A stretch of 64,000 nucleotides of DNA from Haemonchus contortus. Lineage: Eukaryota; Nematoda; Chromadorea; Rhabditida; Trichostrongylidae. The notes below the pieces were generated by a model. That model had not been told where the DNA came from, did not search any database, and saw only the letters and a list, made by a program, of their open reading frames with translations. Positions 35,030 to 46,163 of this stretch are shown in pieces. The stretch's first letter is position 1, and the number at the start of each line of letters is the position of its first letter. Position numbers and translations under genes: made by a program. The stretch spans positions 48,195,873 through 48,259,872 of the forward strand of contig LS997566.1 in the NCBI GenBank assembly GCA_000469685.2, read 5' to 3'.

Positions 35030-36106
35030 TCTATATGTATATCTAAAGCGCTAACTTTGCGTGTCTGTTTGTATGCCCGTTTGTGCGTCCTTCCAAAGTC
35101 ACGTAGGCACGATGTGGATTCACGTGAAATGACACGTAAGCCTGGCGGGGAAGTGATATAAAATAGGAACCCAATCGTTGCTGTTTATATCGATCCAATA
35201 ATTGATATGCAGTCAATTTATGGCGTCACAGACTGAAAATCACAACTCGCTCAACACGATCTGCCTGGAGAGACCGGGTCAAGCGTGGGATGGGTGGGCC
35301 ATGTCCCAAGAAGTATAAAGCACACATCAGCTTGGCGGGGTCTCGCCCACAATGGGCGTGGCGTGTATCAAATGAGCTGCACTGAGGACCATGGTTTCAA
35401 ATTCAGTCACAAGATGGCTTCAAAACTGGGGTTTAAAGGTGGGTAGAGCTGTGCATTGGTAAGTTAGATCGAACTAGGGAGACCCACCCCTGATGGGCAG
35501 GGTGTTCTCCAAAAATGCAATGCTTTATGGAATCATTTATAATTCGGTTTGGAAAAAGCCAACAAAGCGGAAAAAGTTGATGTAGGGGAAGTATTGTCGA
35601 AGGTGTCTCCAGCATGAATAACGTCAGCGGAGGCCCGCCCACAAGGGTGGAGCGTGCCTCGAAGCTCACATCGTTTCTTCCTAATCAGCATGATTCGGCT
35701 CTGAGAAGCCATGAAAAGCTGGAAAAGGTGGATAGAAGTCGGAGAACAAGGGGAGGCTGACTGCCAATTGTGGTCGCGGCCAGTACAAAAGGGGGCGGAG
35801 TTTGGTAGCAAATTTATAATTCGGTTCCATGAAGTTCTGGAGGCCGTAAGAAAAGTGGTCAGAGACCAACAAGGGCAGGGAGGTCAACAACTACGGGTGG
35901 GTGGGGCGCGCACCAATGTGGGCGCAGTTAGCGACAACAATTCATTAAATGCTAGTGAAATGGGCAATGTGTGGAGAATGATTCATGCGGTCAAAACTCA
36001 ATAATTAGATGACTGTGGAATGCCTAGCTCATGGTCTGAAGCGCAGGATGTATAGCTTCGCTTAAATCACTATTTGGGGCGCGCGATAGCGTGCGGAGCT
36101 AACTGG
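35027..36106 (+). mobile_element. Non-autonomous Helitron, group B, copy 2, in a TA microsatellite
   Basis: Starts A|TCCTCTATATGTATATC with AAAGCGCTAAC and a GT-rich tract. It carries GC-box modules, each centred on a CGCCCACA/TGGGCG palindrome, and ends with hairpin GCGCGCGATAGCGTGC, then AACTGG|T. Flanks are (TA)n on the left and TATATATATAA on the right. That is strong direct evidence for the element limits and A/T insertion. Aligns with 22286-23293. Confidence 0.9.
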
Positions 36107-36109
36107 TAT

Positions 36110-36350
36110 ATATATAATGTGTGTTTAATCAAAAAAGATTGGATTAAAACGCAAGCCCCTCTGCTCGCGAGCGGAGCTTCACTGAGTTCACGTACCCCCA
36201 GCACGCATAAGGCCCCGCTTATCCTTGCATTTTTTCGACCTCCACGCACTCGTTGAATCGAGTTATGAACTTATGTGGAAAGTACGCTCAACCCATCCCA
36301 AACTTGACCCGACTTCTGTAGGTACTTCTTCAGGTAATATCGTTTCCCCG
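36110..36350 (-). mobile_element. Fragment of a group B Helitron, reverse
   Basis: Around 36285-36345 the minus strand reads TTACCTGAAGAAGTACCTAC then GTCGGGTCAAG, matching the 5' region of the copy at 50837. It ends directly beside the splice acceptor of the exon at 36360. Confidence 0.5.
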
Positions 36351-36359
36351 TTTCTTCAG

Positions 36360-37221
36360 ATTCCAGGATTACACTTTGACTTGTATTTCTTATATGCTTT
36401 TGCAACAATCAGGAAACGTGAGAATGAAGAACATCTATTATGCATGACTCCCCTGATGAATCAAGAAGCAAGTACCAATAATGAAGGTAAAAGTAGGGAT
36501 TTGTCAAACAAGTTTGCTTCTGAGTAAACAAAAAAAAATACGGTTGCTCTCACATACATTCAGGTAAGAGAAGCGCTAGAAAGTGGTGGGTAAAAGTCAT
36601 GAAATTTTCAGCCGATTGTCGAAATGTCACCCGATTACATGGATGACAAAGCCTGATAAGGAGGCTTATTAGATTCGCCCCAGCATGTCCGAAGAATATG
36701 GCAAGCATAATGAATGATGCATTCGTGAAACCTACACTCTTAAAGAGGAGCTTAATCCAGACAATAAAACTAGTCACCATTTAGAACCATCATAAATCTG
36801 GCAATTCTACCCGAATACCTTCATATTGATTTCGATACATTAATAGACTATTTTACCGAAACAGAAAGCAAATATATAGAGGAATCAAGACCACGCACGT
36901 ATAAAACTGCGCAAACAAAAATAATTAGCGCAGAAAAAATTAAATGCAGCAGAAATATGGCAATATGAATGAGAAGCACTGGCTGTTTGCAATCCAGTTC
37001 ACTTCCGATTGAAAAACTATTTCAGCGCATTCATACAAGCACTGAACAGAACGGAAGTCGTGTCAACTCAAGAGTACGACAAGAAAAGAAAAAAAACTTC
37101 AGTTATCGGTGTAATGTGTAGATTAGACCCGCGAAGCTCGATGATCTGCAATCCACTCGCTGGCAAACAGCTGGCAAAAGTGCTGATTGATTCCATAATC
37201 TACGATGTGCCAACCAGTTAG
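36360..37221 (+). CDS. Host gene 3' end, two exons, product not recognised
   Basis: Exon 36360-36486 follows the acceptor CGTTTCTTCAG, encodes 42 codons plus one base (IPGLHFDLYFLYAF, TIRKRENEEHLLCM) and ends at GAAG|GTAAAAG. Exon 36998-37221 follows GCAATCCAG, starts with two bases that complete a Val codon, and reads HFRLKNYFSAFIQALNR, VIGVMCRLDPRSSMIC and a C-terminal LIDSIIYDVPTS, then TAG. The phase match across the 511-bp intron is strong support. AATAAA at 37300-37305 follows 79 bp after the stop. No family is recognised. Upstream exons are not identified; the Helitron at 35027 probably sits in an intron. An unseen exon within the intron is possible. Confidence 0.6.
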
Positions 37222-37299
37222 CAGCAACTAATCCGTAGGAGTAATTATGATAGATTAGTTAGATACGATAAAACAGCCAATTAGATAATTTAAAGAGAA

Positions 37300-37305
37300 A
37301 ATAAA
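37300..37305 (+). terminator. Polyadenylation signal AATAAA
   Basis: Canonical hexamer 79 bp after the stop at 37219-37221, at a usual distance for nematode 3' UTRs. Confidence 0.6.
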
Positions 37306-37689
37306 GAATTTTTGCATCAAATCTCAAGCGTTGCAACATCCCTACGCATTAATGTTTTCAAAGGTATCCGCGCTGTATACTACAAGTAATGACACGGGTG
37401 AGACACATATATCTGCCTCATGAAATGTGATTTTGTCTCTTACGGCTTTATAGACGAGATATGATACTTCGTTCTAAATAGTGCCGATTGTTTGATTTAC
37501 TTGGTAGAAAAGATTTGCCCACCCTTTCTCCCTGTCCCTCCTAATAAGTAACTTTATAGATATCAGAGCTATTTGAGAGTATCCCGATGCCGATTTCTGC
37601 TAGGACAAGACTTCGTCAAAAATCCACCTCTGTCTCCCTATTGAGAAAGCTCACAATGCACAGCTTGACCACGGCCGCAGGATAGAGGA

Positions 37690-38530
37690 ATGCCGTAATT
37701 CCAGGGTCTGGAAAGGCCACTTAAAAGAAGAAAGACTAAGTGGCGATCCGCACTTTCAATGGACAAACGCTTGCATCGGAAGCGCTTATCAGAAATCTGA
37801 TGATGCCTGCCGGGAAGATCAATGACGTCATTGGATTGACCAAGAGGAGAAGGCATCGCCTGGTGCACGTGCTTTCGAGAGTGAAGAAGAACTGTTCCTT
37901 GAGAAGTACATCAGAGGCCCGACGATGAAGGTGTCCTCGCCAACATGGACCTGGCCATGAGTATCGCTTTATATGGAAGCTTGAACACCAAAACTGGACG
38001 TTTGCCATAGAAGAGATCCCAGCTCCGGAAATCTTTGTTGTCTATGCACCAACATTAAGCTACGAAGAAGGGAAGTTGGAAGAGTTCTACATGAACCTAG
38101 AAACGCTTTACGGAGAGGAGAATACTTTGAGGTTATTGTTGGTGATTTCGATTCCACAACGGTCCACGAAAGAACTGCTGAATAAGTAAACATCGGGGTT
38201 TACAGAACGGATTGAAGAGCAGTGTGAAAGGCGGTCAGGTCAGTCGGTCGACATCATCAATGGCAATTACCACATTTAGAAGCCCTGTCATGGACAAGGG
38301 AGTTATTCACAAGGGATCAGACCATCGTTTCCTTGGCGCAGCATTCCGTTTTTCGATGTAGGGGGAGGAGGGGGAGGAGAAGAAGCCGCCAAGCTCAAGA
38401 TACGAAGCATTGAGACCGCCATCAAAAGGGGTCACCTCGCCTTTCATGCGAGTGTATGGTAAGATTCTGACAGCTTTAATGGAAAATTCAACCTGTTCGC
38501 AAAACATTTCCTTGACAAGCTAGGTCTGGA
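37690..38530 (+). pseudogene. RTE-type LINE, endonuclease region remnant
   Basis: Starts with IRTFNGQTLASEALIRNLMM and VIGLTKRRR, the N-terminal strand of the apurinic-type endonuclease (catalytic Glu expected in the LTE motif is lost). About 38028-38110 reads FVVYAPTLSYEEGKLEEFYM, the central YAP motif. At 38290-38340 a GSDHR-type block survives as a shifted KGSDHRFLGA reading. KLKIRSIETAIKRGHL follows, then similarity fades. Multiple frameshifts and stops. The reverse transcriptase is not present here; the RT remnant at 49050 is a separate locus of a related lineage. Confidence 0.75.
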
Positions 38531-38539
38531 AATGTCTAT

Positions 38540-39105
38540 ACTTAGGAAAGCCTAATTCGTTTACAAGGCGTACCAAACATAATCACAGCGGGTTTCACCA
38601 ATCCAGGAACCAATTAGCAACTCTCGGAGAGGAAAGAATAGGAAAAGAACAACAGTAAGAGTTTTGCTGGAACGATATGGACTTCAATACAATGACGATC
38701 AAGCACTTGTTGTCTGTACGGCTCCAATACTATTATTCTCACATTGGTCAACTCTGAGTATCATGAAAGATTTGCAAAAAGAGAGCAGCCTAAGAATGCG
38801 GGCGGATCACAGTACAGGCAATAACAGTGTCCAGGCAATACAGTGGTGTTAAATGTTGAAGAACTTTTAAAACTCTATTTTCAGCTGTAGTATTATTAGA
38901 TGAAGTCCGTAAAAGAAAAGATGAAATGAAATAGGCAACAAAGCATCAATGCCAGCAATTCACTGTGGCCACCCTTTCGTCTTGTCCATAACTCAAAAAC
39001 ATCCAAAAAATAAAGAGGGTGAAGGATTAATGAACGACGTGAACAGGCAACATACTGAACCCCTTTGTGGAGTGAATTTCCACTTCTTCGAAGGATCGTT
39101 TAAAT
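38540..39105. other. No confident gene
   Basis: Short open frames at 38664-38852 and 38949-39149 show no domain. They might hold an upstream exon of the 39106-39330 coding stretch, but no phase-matched junction was found. Confidence 0.35.
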
Positions 39106-39330
39106 GTGGCATGGATCCTATGGGCGATGGTCGGCTACTCGAATATTAACTTCGGTAAATTTTCAACACAAAAGGTAAAAGAAATGAGTCAGATGATGTT
39201 TCGGCGTGACCCGCTTCTCGAGCAGAGGTGGCGCCAGCTGGTGACGCTATCGCCATTGTACGCACGGCCTGAAGACCAAGAACGATGCAAACAAGTCATG
39301 CCTTCTTTCCCTCCAGAGACAAGTAACTAG
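39106..39330 (+). CDS. Possible terminal exon, product not recognised
   Basis: The last about 55 codons read like conserved protein: VKEMSQMMFRRDPLLEQRW, RQLVTLSPLYARPEDQER and CKQVMPSFPPETSN, then TAG at 39328-39330. A possible acceptor (TTTTCAACACAAAAG) precedes GTAAAAGAAATG at about 39176, so the true exon may begin there. Charged, non-repetitive composition argues against chance. No upstream exon with matching phase was identified and no family is recognised. Confidence 0.35.
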   Translation: MAWILWAMVGYSNINFGKFSTQKVKEMSQMMFRRDPLLEQRWRQLVTLSPLYARPEDQERCKQVMPSFPPETSN

Positions 39331-39339
39331 TACCAGACC

Positions 39340-40910
39340 ACCAACGAGAGTACTAATCAGTATTAATACGTCATACTTTTATAAGTACAACGAATCATTA
39401 CGAATTGTACATGAATCCAAATGTATATTATACGCCAAATATAATGTAACGCCTAATGAGCTAATTGTTATATATCACCCAACACTGCCAATCTCTTGTA
39501 TGGCGTTTCTTGACTCTAAAGCAAAGTTCATAAACAAATAAGAAATACAAACTCTGTAAGTTGGATCTCAATAGCAGAACCCAAATACCCAGAGGCCATA
39601 ACTCCCGTGAAAAGATAAGCATTAGAAAGTGCTCGAAATCTTGTCATGCTTCTTCTACGTGTTCATTCATTCTGCCCGTAAAATAGCGCGAATCTCAGGG
39701 CCCCTCATATCTTACCTTTCCAATCAATTCATTCGAAAATGCGGCACGTATTTGACTTCTACCCACAACATTGATTGCATTCAAATATTTGTATATCCCG
39801 ACGTCTAAGTGAATTGTGGAGTTTCGCTGCTTCTTTAGATTCCTATTTTTTCATCGCAGGGTAAGTAAGGTACCAGGTAAAATAAATGGGATACGGAAGA
39901 CCTGATATTAGTTATTATTTTCAATTGATCAAATACTTCGCTAAACTGACAGCGCTTAGCAATGTATTCGTGTAAAAACCATGAAATCGTTGAAGAAGAT
40001 TACGAGGACGGTCCAATGAACTATCCCGAACGGCAAGGAATATACAGTCCGTAATTGGAAGTGGAGAAAGTTTTGCATTCATAACAGTCCAACGACAAAC
40101 TGATGTAAATTAGCCAATATACCCATACATTTTTCCATTCCTAGAAAACCAAAAAGGCTTTTAGCCAGATGTCTCTAGAGTGTTGTTTTTTAGCCAGATG
40201 TCTCTAGAGTGTTGTTGAAGCCATCAAAGGGTTTTAACACCAGCAAGGTTACTATATCAGGTGGCAGCTGATATAACCAAATGGTTAAAGAGTCTCAACT
40301 TCAACCTATTACTAAATGAATGCACTCTAAGTAGATAGGATCATAGCAGTTCTCAACCTAACTAAAACGACTGCGTAGCCTTGGACCTTGATATCTGCAA
40401 AATCAAACCAAAAATCCACCAGTTGCTAGATCAAAGCAGACTCAAACTCATATCCGGCCTCCCCATACAGATATTATGTTTACGTGGGGCATAAATCTGC
40501 AATGAAAAAAATCACGAGCGTCTATAGGTTTAAGCGAGAAAAAACAAAATGATACGACTAGCCTTCTCACCGACTCGTGCAGGAAGCAGTAGAATTGGAT
40601 TGCCTGTACCAACGATGATCGTCAACCATCACTTGCGATTCTTATCTACGGACCTTCTCATTGTCACTTAGAATCATCAGTCAAGCGCATGATGAGCGAC
40701 GGGTTCATAGCGCTGCTCGCACCCATAGCCAACCATGCCCGAAAAACACTCACTGTATCAGCAGCACTCCAAGCTTCGAAGCACATGGCTTCCACCACTG
40801 GATGACCTCTGAAATATCTATGTAACACGAAACTCGAAAGAGTTGGTGCACTACCTCTATGTGTCATTTCATATCTATTGCGTAAGTTTTCTGTAAAGCT
40901 ATTCTATTAT
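39340..40910. other. AT-rich region, no gene; short tandem duplication
   Basis: No supported gene. At 40159-40214 a 27-29 bp unit, TTTTAGCCAGATGTCTCTAG then AGTGTTG, is present twice in tandem without mismatch. Confidence 0.5.
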
Positions 40911-40916
40911 CTATCA

Positions 40917-41707
40917 CCAGTCGGGTCGCCCGGCTTTCGCCGGGCCACATTTCCTACTTTTACAGAAAAGTTAGAAAATGTAGTTGGCGCCGGAATGGAG
41001 GTGTGCACCTTATCCCTCCCTTGCTTCTTCGCTTCTAGAGCTCAGGTCAACGAACTAAAAGTTGCTAAAAAAAGGCTAAAAAAGTTGCTGAGCTCAATTA
41101 TAGACACCTCCTTATCTGCGCTATAGCGTTCAAAACTGAAAAAAGGGAAGGTCTCTCAACCACATTATCACCTCCGATTTTTGTATAGACATACATAGCA
41201 CGATGCCAGTACAGGTAGAAATTACAGTTTTGAAGTTTCCACTCCACTCCACATTACTTCATCTCCACCCTATTCACTCTATTTCATTACCCTACCACTG
41301 AGTTGCTGCTTATACATAAGAAGGAAATATAGAATAGAGCTGGGTTTTCCATATCACTACCTTTATCGTAATCATAAAGTTTGCGGACGGACAGACCGCT
41401 AATCCGACACACTACATTACTGCTTTACCAGGTGGTTTACCCGAGAAAGACACCGGCCACTTATCCAACATGAACAGCACGGATTCAGGAAGTGCCAACC
41501 AACAGCTGTATATTCCGCAGTTGTTTGGCACTGCATGTGAAGAGGGAAATGTAAGAGTTTCAATGAGAGAATGGGTTTTCCATATCACTACCTTTATCAT
41601 AATCACAAACGTTTGCGGACGGACACACCGACATACCGACATACCGACATACCGACATACACACAAACCGACAAACCGACACACCAAGTTTCTGCTTTAT
41701 AAATGAG
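40917..41707 (-). mobile_element. Group A Helitron copy carrying a captured exon (copy 1)
   Basis: Minus-strand reading. The 3' end CTGG|T is at 40917-40920, preceded by hairpin GCCCGGCGAAAGCCGGGC. The interior matches other group A copies to about 41427. From 41428 to 41707 a second group A 5' part (CTCATTTATAAAGCAG, (GTCGGTAT)n, GATATGGAAAAC) is joined to a 119-bp exon. This 280-bp part is repeated in reverse at 44281-44569. Confidence 0.65.
41432..41550 (+). other. Captured host exon with splice signals (copy 1)
   Basis: 119 bp lie between the acceptor CTGCTTTACCAG and the donor AAAT|GTAAGAG. The length is 2 + 117 bases, giving 39 open codons: GLPEKDTGHLSNMNSTDSGS, then ANQQLYIPQLFGTACEEGN. 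About 30 bp after the donor the sequence returns to Helitron (TTTTCCATATCACTACC). The source gene is not in the window and the protein family is not recognised. Capture of gene fragments with exon-intron borders is known for Helitrons. Confidence 0.6.
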
Positions 41708-41793
41708 CCCTAAATGGCTTTATAAATACGAGATTGTTCTAACACTAACCTTATAACCTACTGCCCTCCTTCCTTCCTTCTAATGGTGTCGCC

Positions 41794-42661
41794 CGACTTT
41801 GCCGGGCGGTCCACCTTTCTGTAAGAAATTAGCTATGCGTAAATAATACTTCGGATTCTCCTTTATCCTTGAAAGCTCTACACCCTCAGCATAAGCTCCG
41901 AATTGAAAGCGATTTTTTCTGTAAGCCACCTTCGCTGTGTCCGGTAAGAACATCGTATAATATCACAAAGACGATTATTCAGAGAAAAAAGGACAGATGG
42001 GCTAAGGAAGCGTACCTCCGTGAAATTGTCGTGCAATCGGAATACTATGAACGCACTATGGCCAAATTGACAATTTTCGCGCAAACACCGCCCCTGTGGC
42101 CTTTCCTGCTACCTACAGTGAGTGTTCCCATCCTGTTCCCATAAAAAAAATTTGAACGTTCTAGGTCCACGGAGACAGAAGTTATGAATTTTCGCTCAAA
42201 CTCCGCCCGCTGTGGGCGAGGTCTGGTCCTGCCACCCACCATTAGTGTTCCTATCCTACCCTTCGTACTCCTACCAAGTTTGAGTGCTCTAGGATCACGG
42301 AAGCAGGAGTTGTGAATTTTTGCACAAACCCCGCCCATTGTGGGCGGAGTTTGATCCTGCCTCCTACATAAGTGTTCTGATCCTGCCGTCCGTACCCCTA
42401 CCGGGTTTGAGTGTTCTAGGATCACGGGGACATGAGTTCTGAATTTGCGCTCGAGCATTTATTTCTCACAAACCCCGCTCCCTTTGGGCGGAGTCCGGTC
42501 CCACCACCCACTAAAAGTGTTCCCATCCTGCCACCTGTACTCCTACTAAGTTTGAACGCTTTCGGTCCACGGGGACAGGAGTTATGAAGTTCCGCTCAGA
42601 CACACACATACACACACACAAACACACCAACAGACACATTTAGCCGGTTATTTAAGTAGGA
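41794..42661 (-). mobile_element. Non-autonomous Helitron, group C, copy 2
   Basis: The 5' end is at 42661 (minus reading A|TCCTACTTAAATAACC), then a GT-rich tract (42590-42640). The array of about 110-bp GC-box units spans 42100-42600, followed by a block shared with 42740-42930 and the hairpin GCCCGGCAAAGTCGGGC at 41796-41814. The exact CTRR end is not evident. Confidence 0.7.
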
Positions 42662-42674
42662 TCCTATTATTCAA

Positions 42675-44272
42675 CCAGTCGGGCCGCCCGGCTAACGCCA
42701 GGCTTCCCTCCTTCTTATGGGTTCGCCCGGCTACGCCGGGCGCTCCTTCTTCCTGTGAGAAATTCGCTATGCGTAAATAACACTTGGGATTCTCCTTTTG
42801 CTTTGAAAGCTCTACACCCTCAATATAGCTCCGAATTTGGAGCGATTTTTTCTGTAAGCTAGTCTCGCTGTGTCCGGAAGGACATCGTTTAATACCACAA
42901 AGGCGATTATTCAGAGAAAAAAGTATTCAGAGACTTCATCGCGGCTGAGGCTACTATGTTAGCTACCATCAATGTTCCTCAATGCCATCATCAAGAACTC
43001 TCCTCCTTCTTGGGGCAAAGGGACTTTGCCCGAAAAATATCGAATTAATGCATTCCCCTTTTTCAAGATGTTATCTCGCTTTTTCGCTGAGCGAGAGTAT
43101 AGACTATCAAATGCCCTCAAAGATGTACTTCCTTTTCTCTATGGATACATCATTAAATGTGAATCCAACATTGTTACTAGTCGGATGAATTTCGCTAAGA
43201 ATGATATCAAAGCAAAGAGAAACCGCGATCTTTCTCTTATTCGCAAACTCTGCTGGGTAGCGGTCGTAATCCAATAGCAAGAAGTGAACCAAATTCAATC
43301 ACATCACAATAATCAATAATCACACAACTTACCCTTCTTGTCGAATGAAACACATCGAATAGTCAAAGCTAGATCGTAAATAACAAAGGCGCTGAGAGGT
43401 AACTGGTGTGCGGATCTTCTTCTCTAAGGCCTTTTCTATTGTCAGTGTTCCCATCTTGCCCCTCCTATTGATTGCTCTTCAAGTCCACTAGATCAGGAGT
43501 TGTGGATTTCCATTCATTTATTTCTCGAAATCCTGTTCCTTGAGGGCATAGTCCGGCCCCACTACTCACCATAAGTGTTCCCATACTGCCTCCTACCAAG
43601 TTTGAACGCCCTAGTGGCAAACTGAAAGTTTTGGCGCAAACTTCGCCTTCTATAAGCGGGGTCCGATCCTCACACCTACGATAAATGTTCCCATCTTGCC
43701 GCCTGTACTCCTGCCGAGTTTGAATGCCCTAAGGCCAAATTGACTATTGCGACGCAATACCTCACCCCTGTGCACGGATTCCGGTCCTGCCACTCACCAT
43801 AGGTGTTCGCGTCCTATCGCCAGTGCTTCTCCCAAGTTTGAAAGCTCTAGGTCCACGGGGACAGGAGTTTTGAATTTGCGGCCCAAAGTTTCTAACGCGC
43901 GCGCTGCGCTCCCTGTGGACGGAGTCCGGTCCTGCCACTTACAATAGATATTCCCATCCTGTCCCTCTTACTCCTACCAAATGTAAACGCTCTAGGTCCA
44001 CGGGGACAGAAGTTATGAATTTGCTACCTAAAATTTTTATTGCGCACGCCTCGCCCGTTATAAACGGAGTCCGGTCCTGCCACTTACCAAAAGTGTTCCC
44101 ATCCTGCCCCCGTCGCTCCTACCAATTTTGAACGCTCTAGGTCCACGGAGACAGGAGTTATGAATTTCCGGTCAAACACACACACCGACACACACACAAA
44201 CACACATACAAACACACACACAAACACACCGACACACCAACAGACACACTTATCGAATTATATAAAGTAGGA
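42675..44272 (-). mobile_element. Non-autonomous Helitron, group C, copy 1
   Basis: The minus reading starts A|TCCTACTTTATATAATTCG (44272) and passes a GT-rich tract, then GC-box units 44170-43440. The GATTACGACCGCTACCCAGC module (43240-43275) follows, and the copy ends with two successive hairpins (42721-42742 and 42682-42702) and CTGG|T at 42675. It lies 13 bp from the neighbouring copy, same orientation. Confidence 0.75.
43440..44170 (-). repeat. Tandem array of about 110-bp GC-box units
   Basis: Six or so diverged units, each with AAGTGTTCCCATCCTG(C/T)C, CTCCTACCAA(G/A)TTTGAACGC, TCTAGGTCCACGG(G/A)GACAG and a GC-rich GGAGTCCGGTCCTGCCAC segment. Confidence 0.85.
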
Positions 44273-44275
44273 TCA

Positions 44276-44569
44276 TCTCTCTCATTTATAAAGCAGAAAC
44301 TTGGTGTGTCGGTTTGTCGGTTTGTGTGTATGTCGGTATGTCGGTATGTCGGTATGTCGGTATGTCGGTGTGTCCGTCCGCAAACGTTTGTGATTATGAT
44401 AAAGGTAGTGATATGGAAAACCCATTCTCTCATTGAAACTCTTACATTTCCCTCTTCACATGCAGTGCCAAACAACTGCGGAATATACAGCTGTTGGTTG
44501 GCACTTCCTGAATCCGTGCTGTTCATGTTGGATAAGTGGCCGGTGTCTTTCTCGGGTAAACCACCTGGT
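44276..44569 (+). mobile_element. Group A Helitron fragment carrying the captured exon (copy 2)
   Basis: Starts A|TCTCTCTCATTTATAAAGC. It is the reverse complement of 41428-41707; the only difference seen is one extra 8-bp GTATGTCG unit here. Similarity ends exactly at the exon's acceptor-side border (ACCAG). Confidence 0.8.
44446..44564 (-). other. Captured host exon (copy 2)
   Basis: Same 119 bp as 41432-41550 on the opposite strand, with no base differences noticed. The acceptor AG is kept (GGACAACCAG), but the pyrimidine tract upstream is replaced by other sequence. The donor GTAAGAG is kept. Confidence 0.6.
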
Positions 44570-44608
44570 TGTCCAATATTCTGTAGTATCACAGACACAT
44601 GTACGCGA

Positions 44609-45327
44609 TCTCTCCTTTTATTTAGAAAGCAGTAACTTGGTGTGTCGGTTTGTCGGTATGTCGGTATGTCGGTCTGTACGTCGCAAAATTGATATTAAAA
44701 AACTTTGTGATAAAGGCAATGATATGGAAAACTTAGCTCTATTCTACGCTTCCTTCTTATTTAGAAGACAGTAATTTTGTGGGTAGGTTAATGGAGAAGA
44801 GTGAGTACTGCGGAATGAAGTGAGTGATGTGGAGTGAAGTGGTACTTCAAGACTGTGATTTCGAGTTTTATTAGCATCGTGCTATGTCTCTCTTTACGAA
44901 AAATCCGGATGATAATGTTGCTGGGGAACCAACGATTACTTCCGACATAATTTCAACATAAGAGGTTAGCCCATAATTATGCTCTTTAATGTTTCTTAGC
45001 CGAGAACATGCAGTTTCTGACCTCTGCTCCGAAAGGGAAGGTGTACCGAAGTGGGTGAGTGAATTGGATGTATACATAACTCACACCGCATCCTAGCTTT
45101 CGTACGAAGTAATCTTCTCACCCCTACCCCGCCGCTCCTTCTCTCCTGAAGCTTAGCTTGAAACCATATTCTTTCGCCAAAAACCTTCTCTAAGTATAGG
45201 GCGGGTCACTTACCCTTCCTATGCACACTGCCCTCGGTGTTGTACAAAACATTGCCCCACCCCTAACTACGCTTTCTAACTACTTGGTATAAGTAACGAA
45301 TGAGGCCTGGCGTAAGCTGCTAACTCA
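44609..45327 (+). mobile_element. Non-autonomous Helitron, group A, copy 4
   Basis: Starts A|TCTCTCCTTTTATTTAG with (GTCGGTAT)n and GATATGGAAAAC. The interior matches 2747-3282 (ATTATGCTCTTTAATG, TTCTTAGCCGAGAAC). The 3' hairpin is degenerate (GGCCTGGCGTAAGC) and the CTRR end is blurred. Confidence 0.65.
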
Positions 45328-45329
45328 TA

Positions 45330-46160
45330 AAAGAACTATGACACAAGAATAGATTATTGAATGAACCGCTCTAAAATCTTGTCAGCAGACTTCTACGTGA
45401 TACGACAAATCCATCTGCGCTCTTCTTAACTGTACCGCCTAATACCCAAACTTGTAATCGAAGTTCCGTTCGAAATTCGTTAAAATTAAAGGATATGAAA
45501 GATTTGCTACTCATCTCCCTTCATCAAAATTTATCATCATTTGAAAGTTCAACAAAACGGAAAGGATACTTCAAAGCTACAGTACAACAGTGAAATGCTG
45601 GAACACCACTACAAGTTAGCACACATCACAACCGACAGCATTTTTTATTCATTCGAAGCGGGCACCAAAACCATCACTAACGGAACTGATCATTGACTTC
45701 TAAACATTTCAGAGAAATCTATATAGTTCGAGCTATTGCAGACGAACCAAACATATACAACTCCAAGTTTTGACTGAAAAAAACAAACATCCATTTTCAT
45801 TAATTGAAATGCACGAGCACATTACTGATCCTGAAAAAGCTTTGGAATATCTATAATGTTACAACAGAAATCCACCAGAAATCCACCATCTCAGTTCTCG
45901 CTATCAATCTACAAAATTGTTAGTCATTATGACCTCAGCTAGAATGTCTTTGAATGAGAAATGAGTACGATAGGTCAAAAGAGTGAAAATGAGGCATGGC
46001 TGATACAACCTATCTGACCCTAAAACCCTAAAATAATTCCACTCAATTAAATTAATCACTGAGTCACAACGCTGCATTCCAAACAAAACAAAATGTTATA
46101 ACACAAAATTTCACCTAAAATCTCAACAACAGGAATATTTCCGAAAAATTTCATCAACGG
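45330..46160. other. AT-rich region without recognised genes
   Basis: No long frame, repeat or splice-bounded exon noticed. Confidence 0.5.
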
Positions 46161-46163
46161 GTG

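Noticed and set aside
39158..39178. Very short intron before the 39106-39330 coding stretch
   Set aside because: GT to AG distance of about 20 bp is shorter than known nematode introns.
44158..44598. 146-codon minus-strand frame as one gene
   Set aside because: It joins a captured exon to a GT-repeat tract of a Helitron. Only the 119-bp exon part has splice borders.
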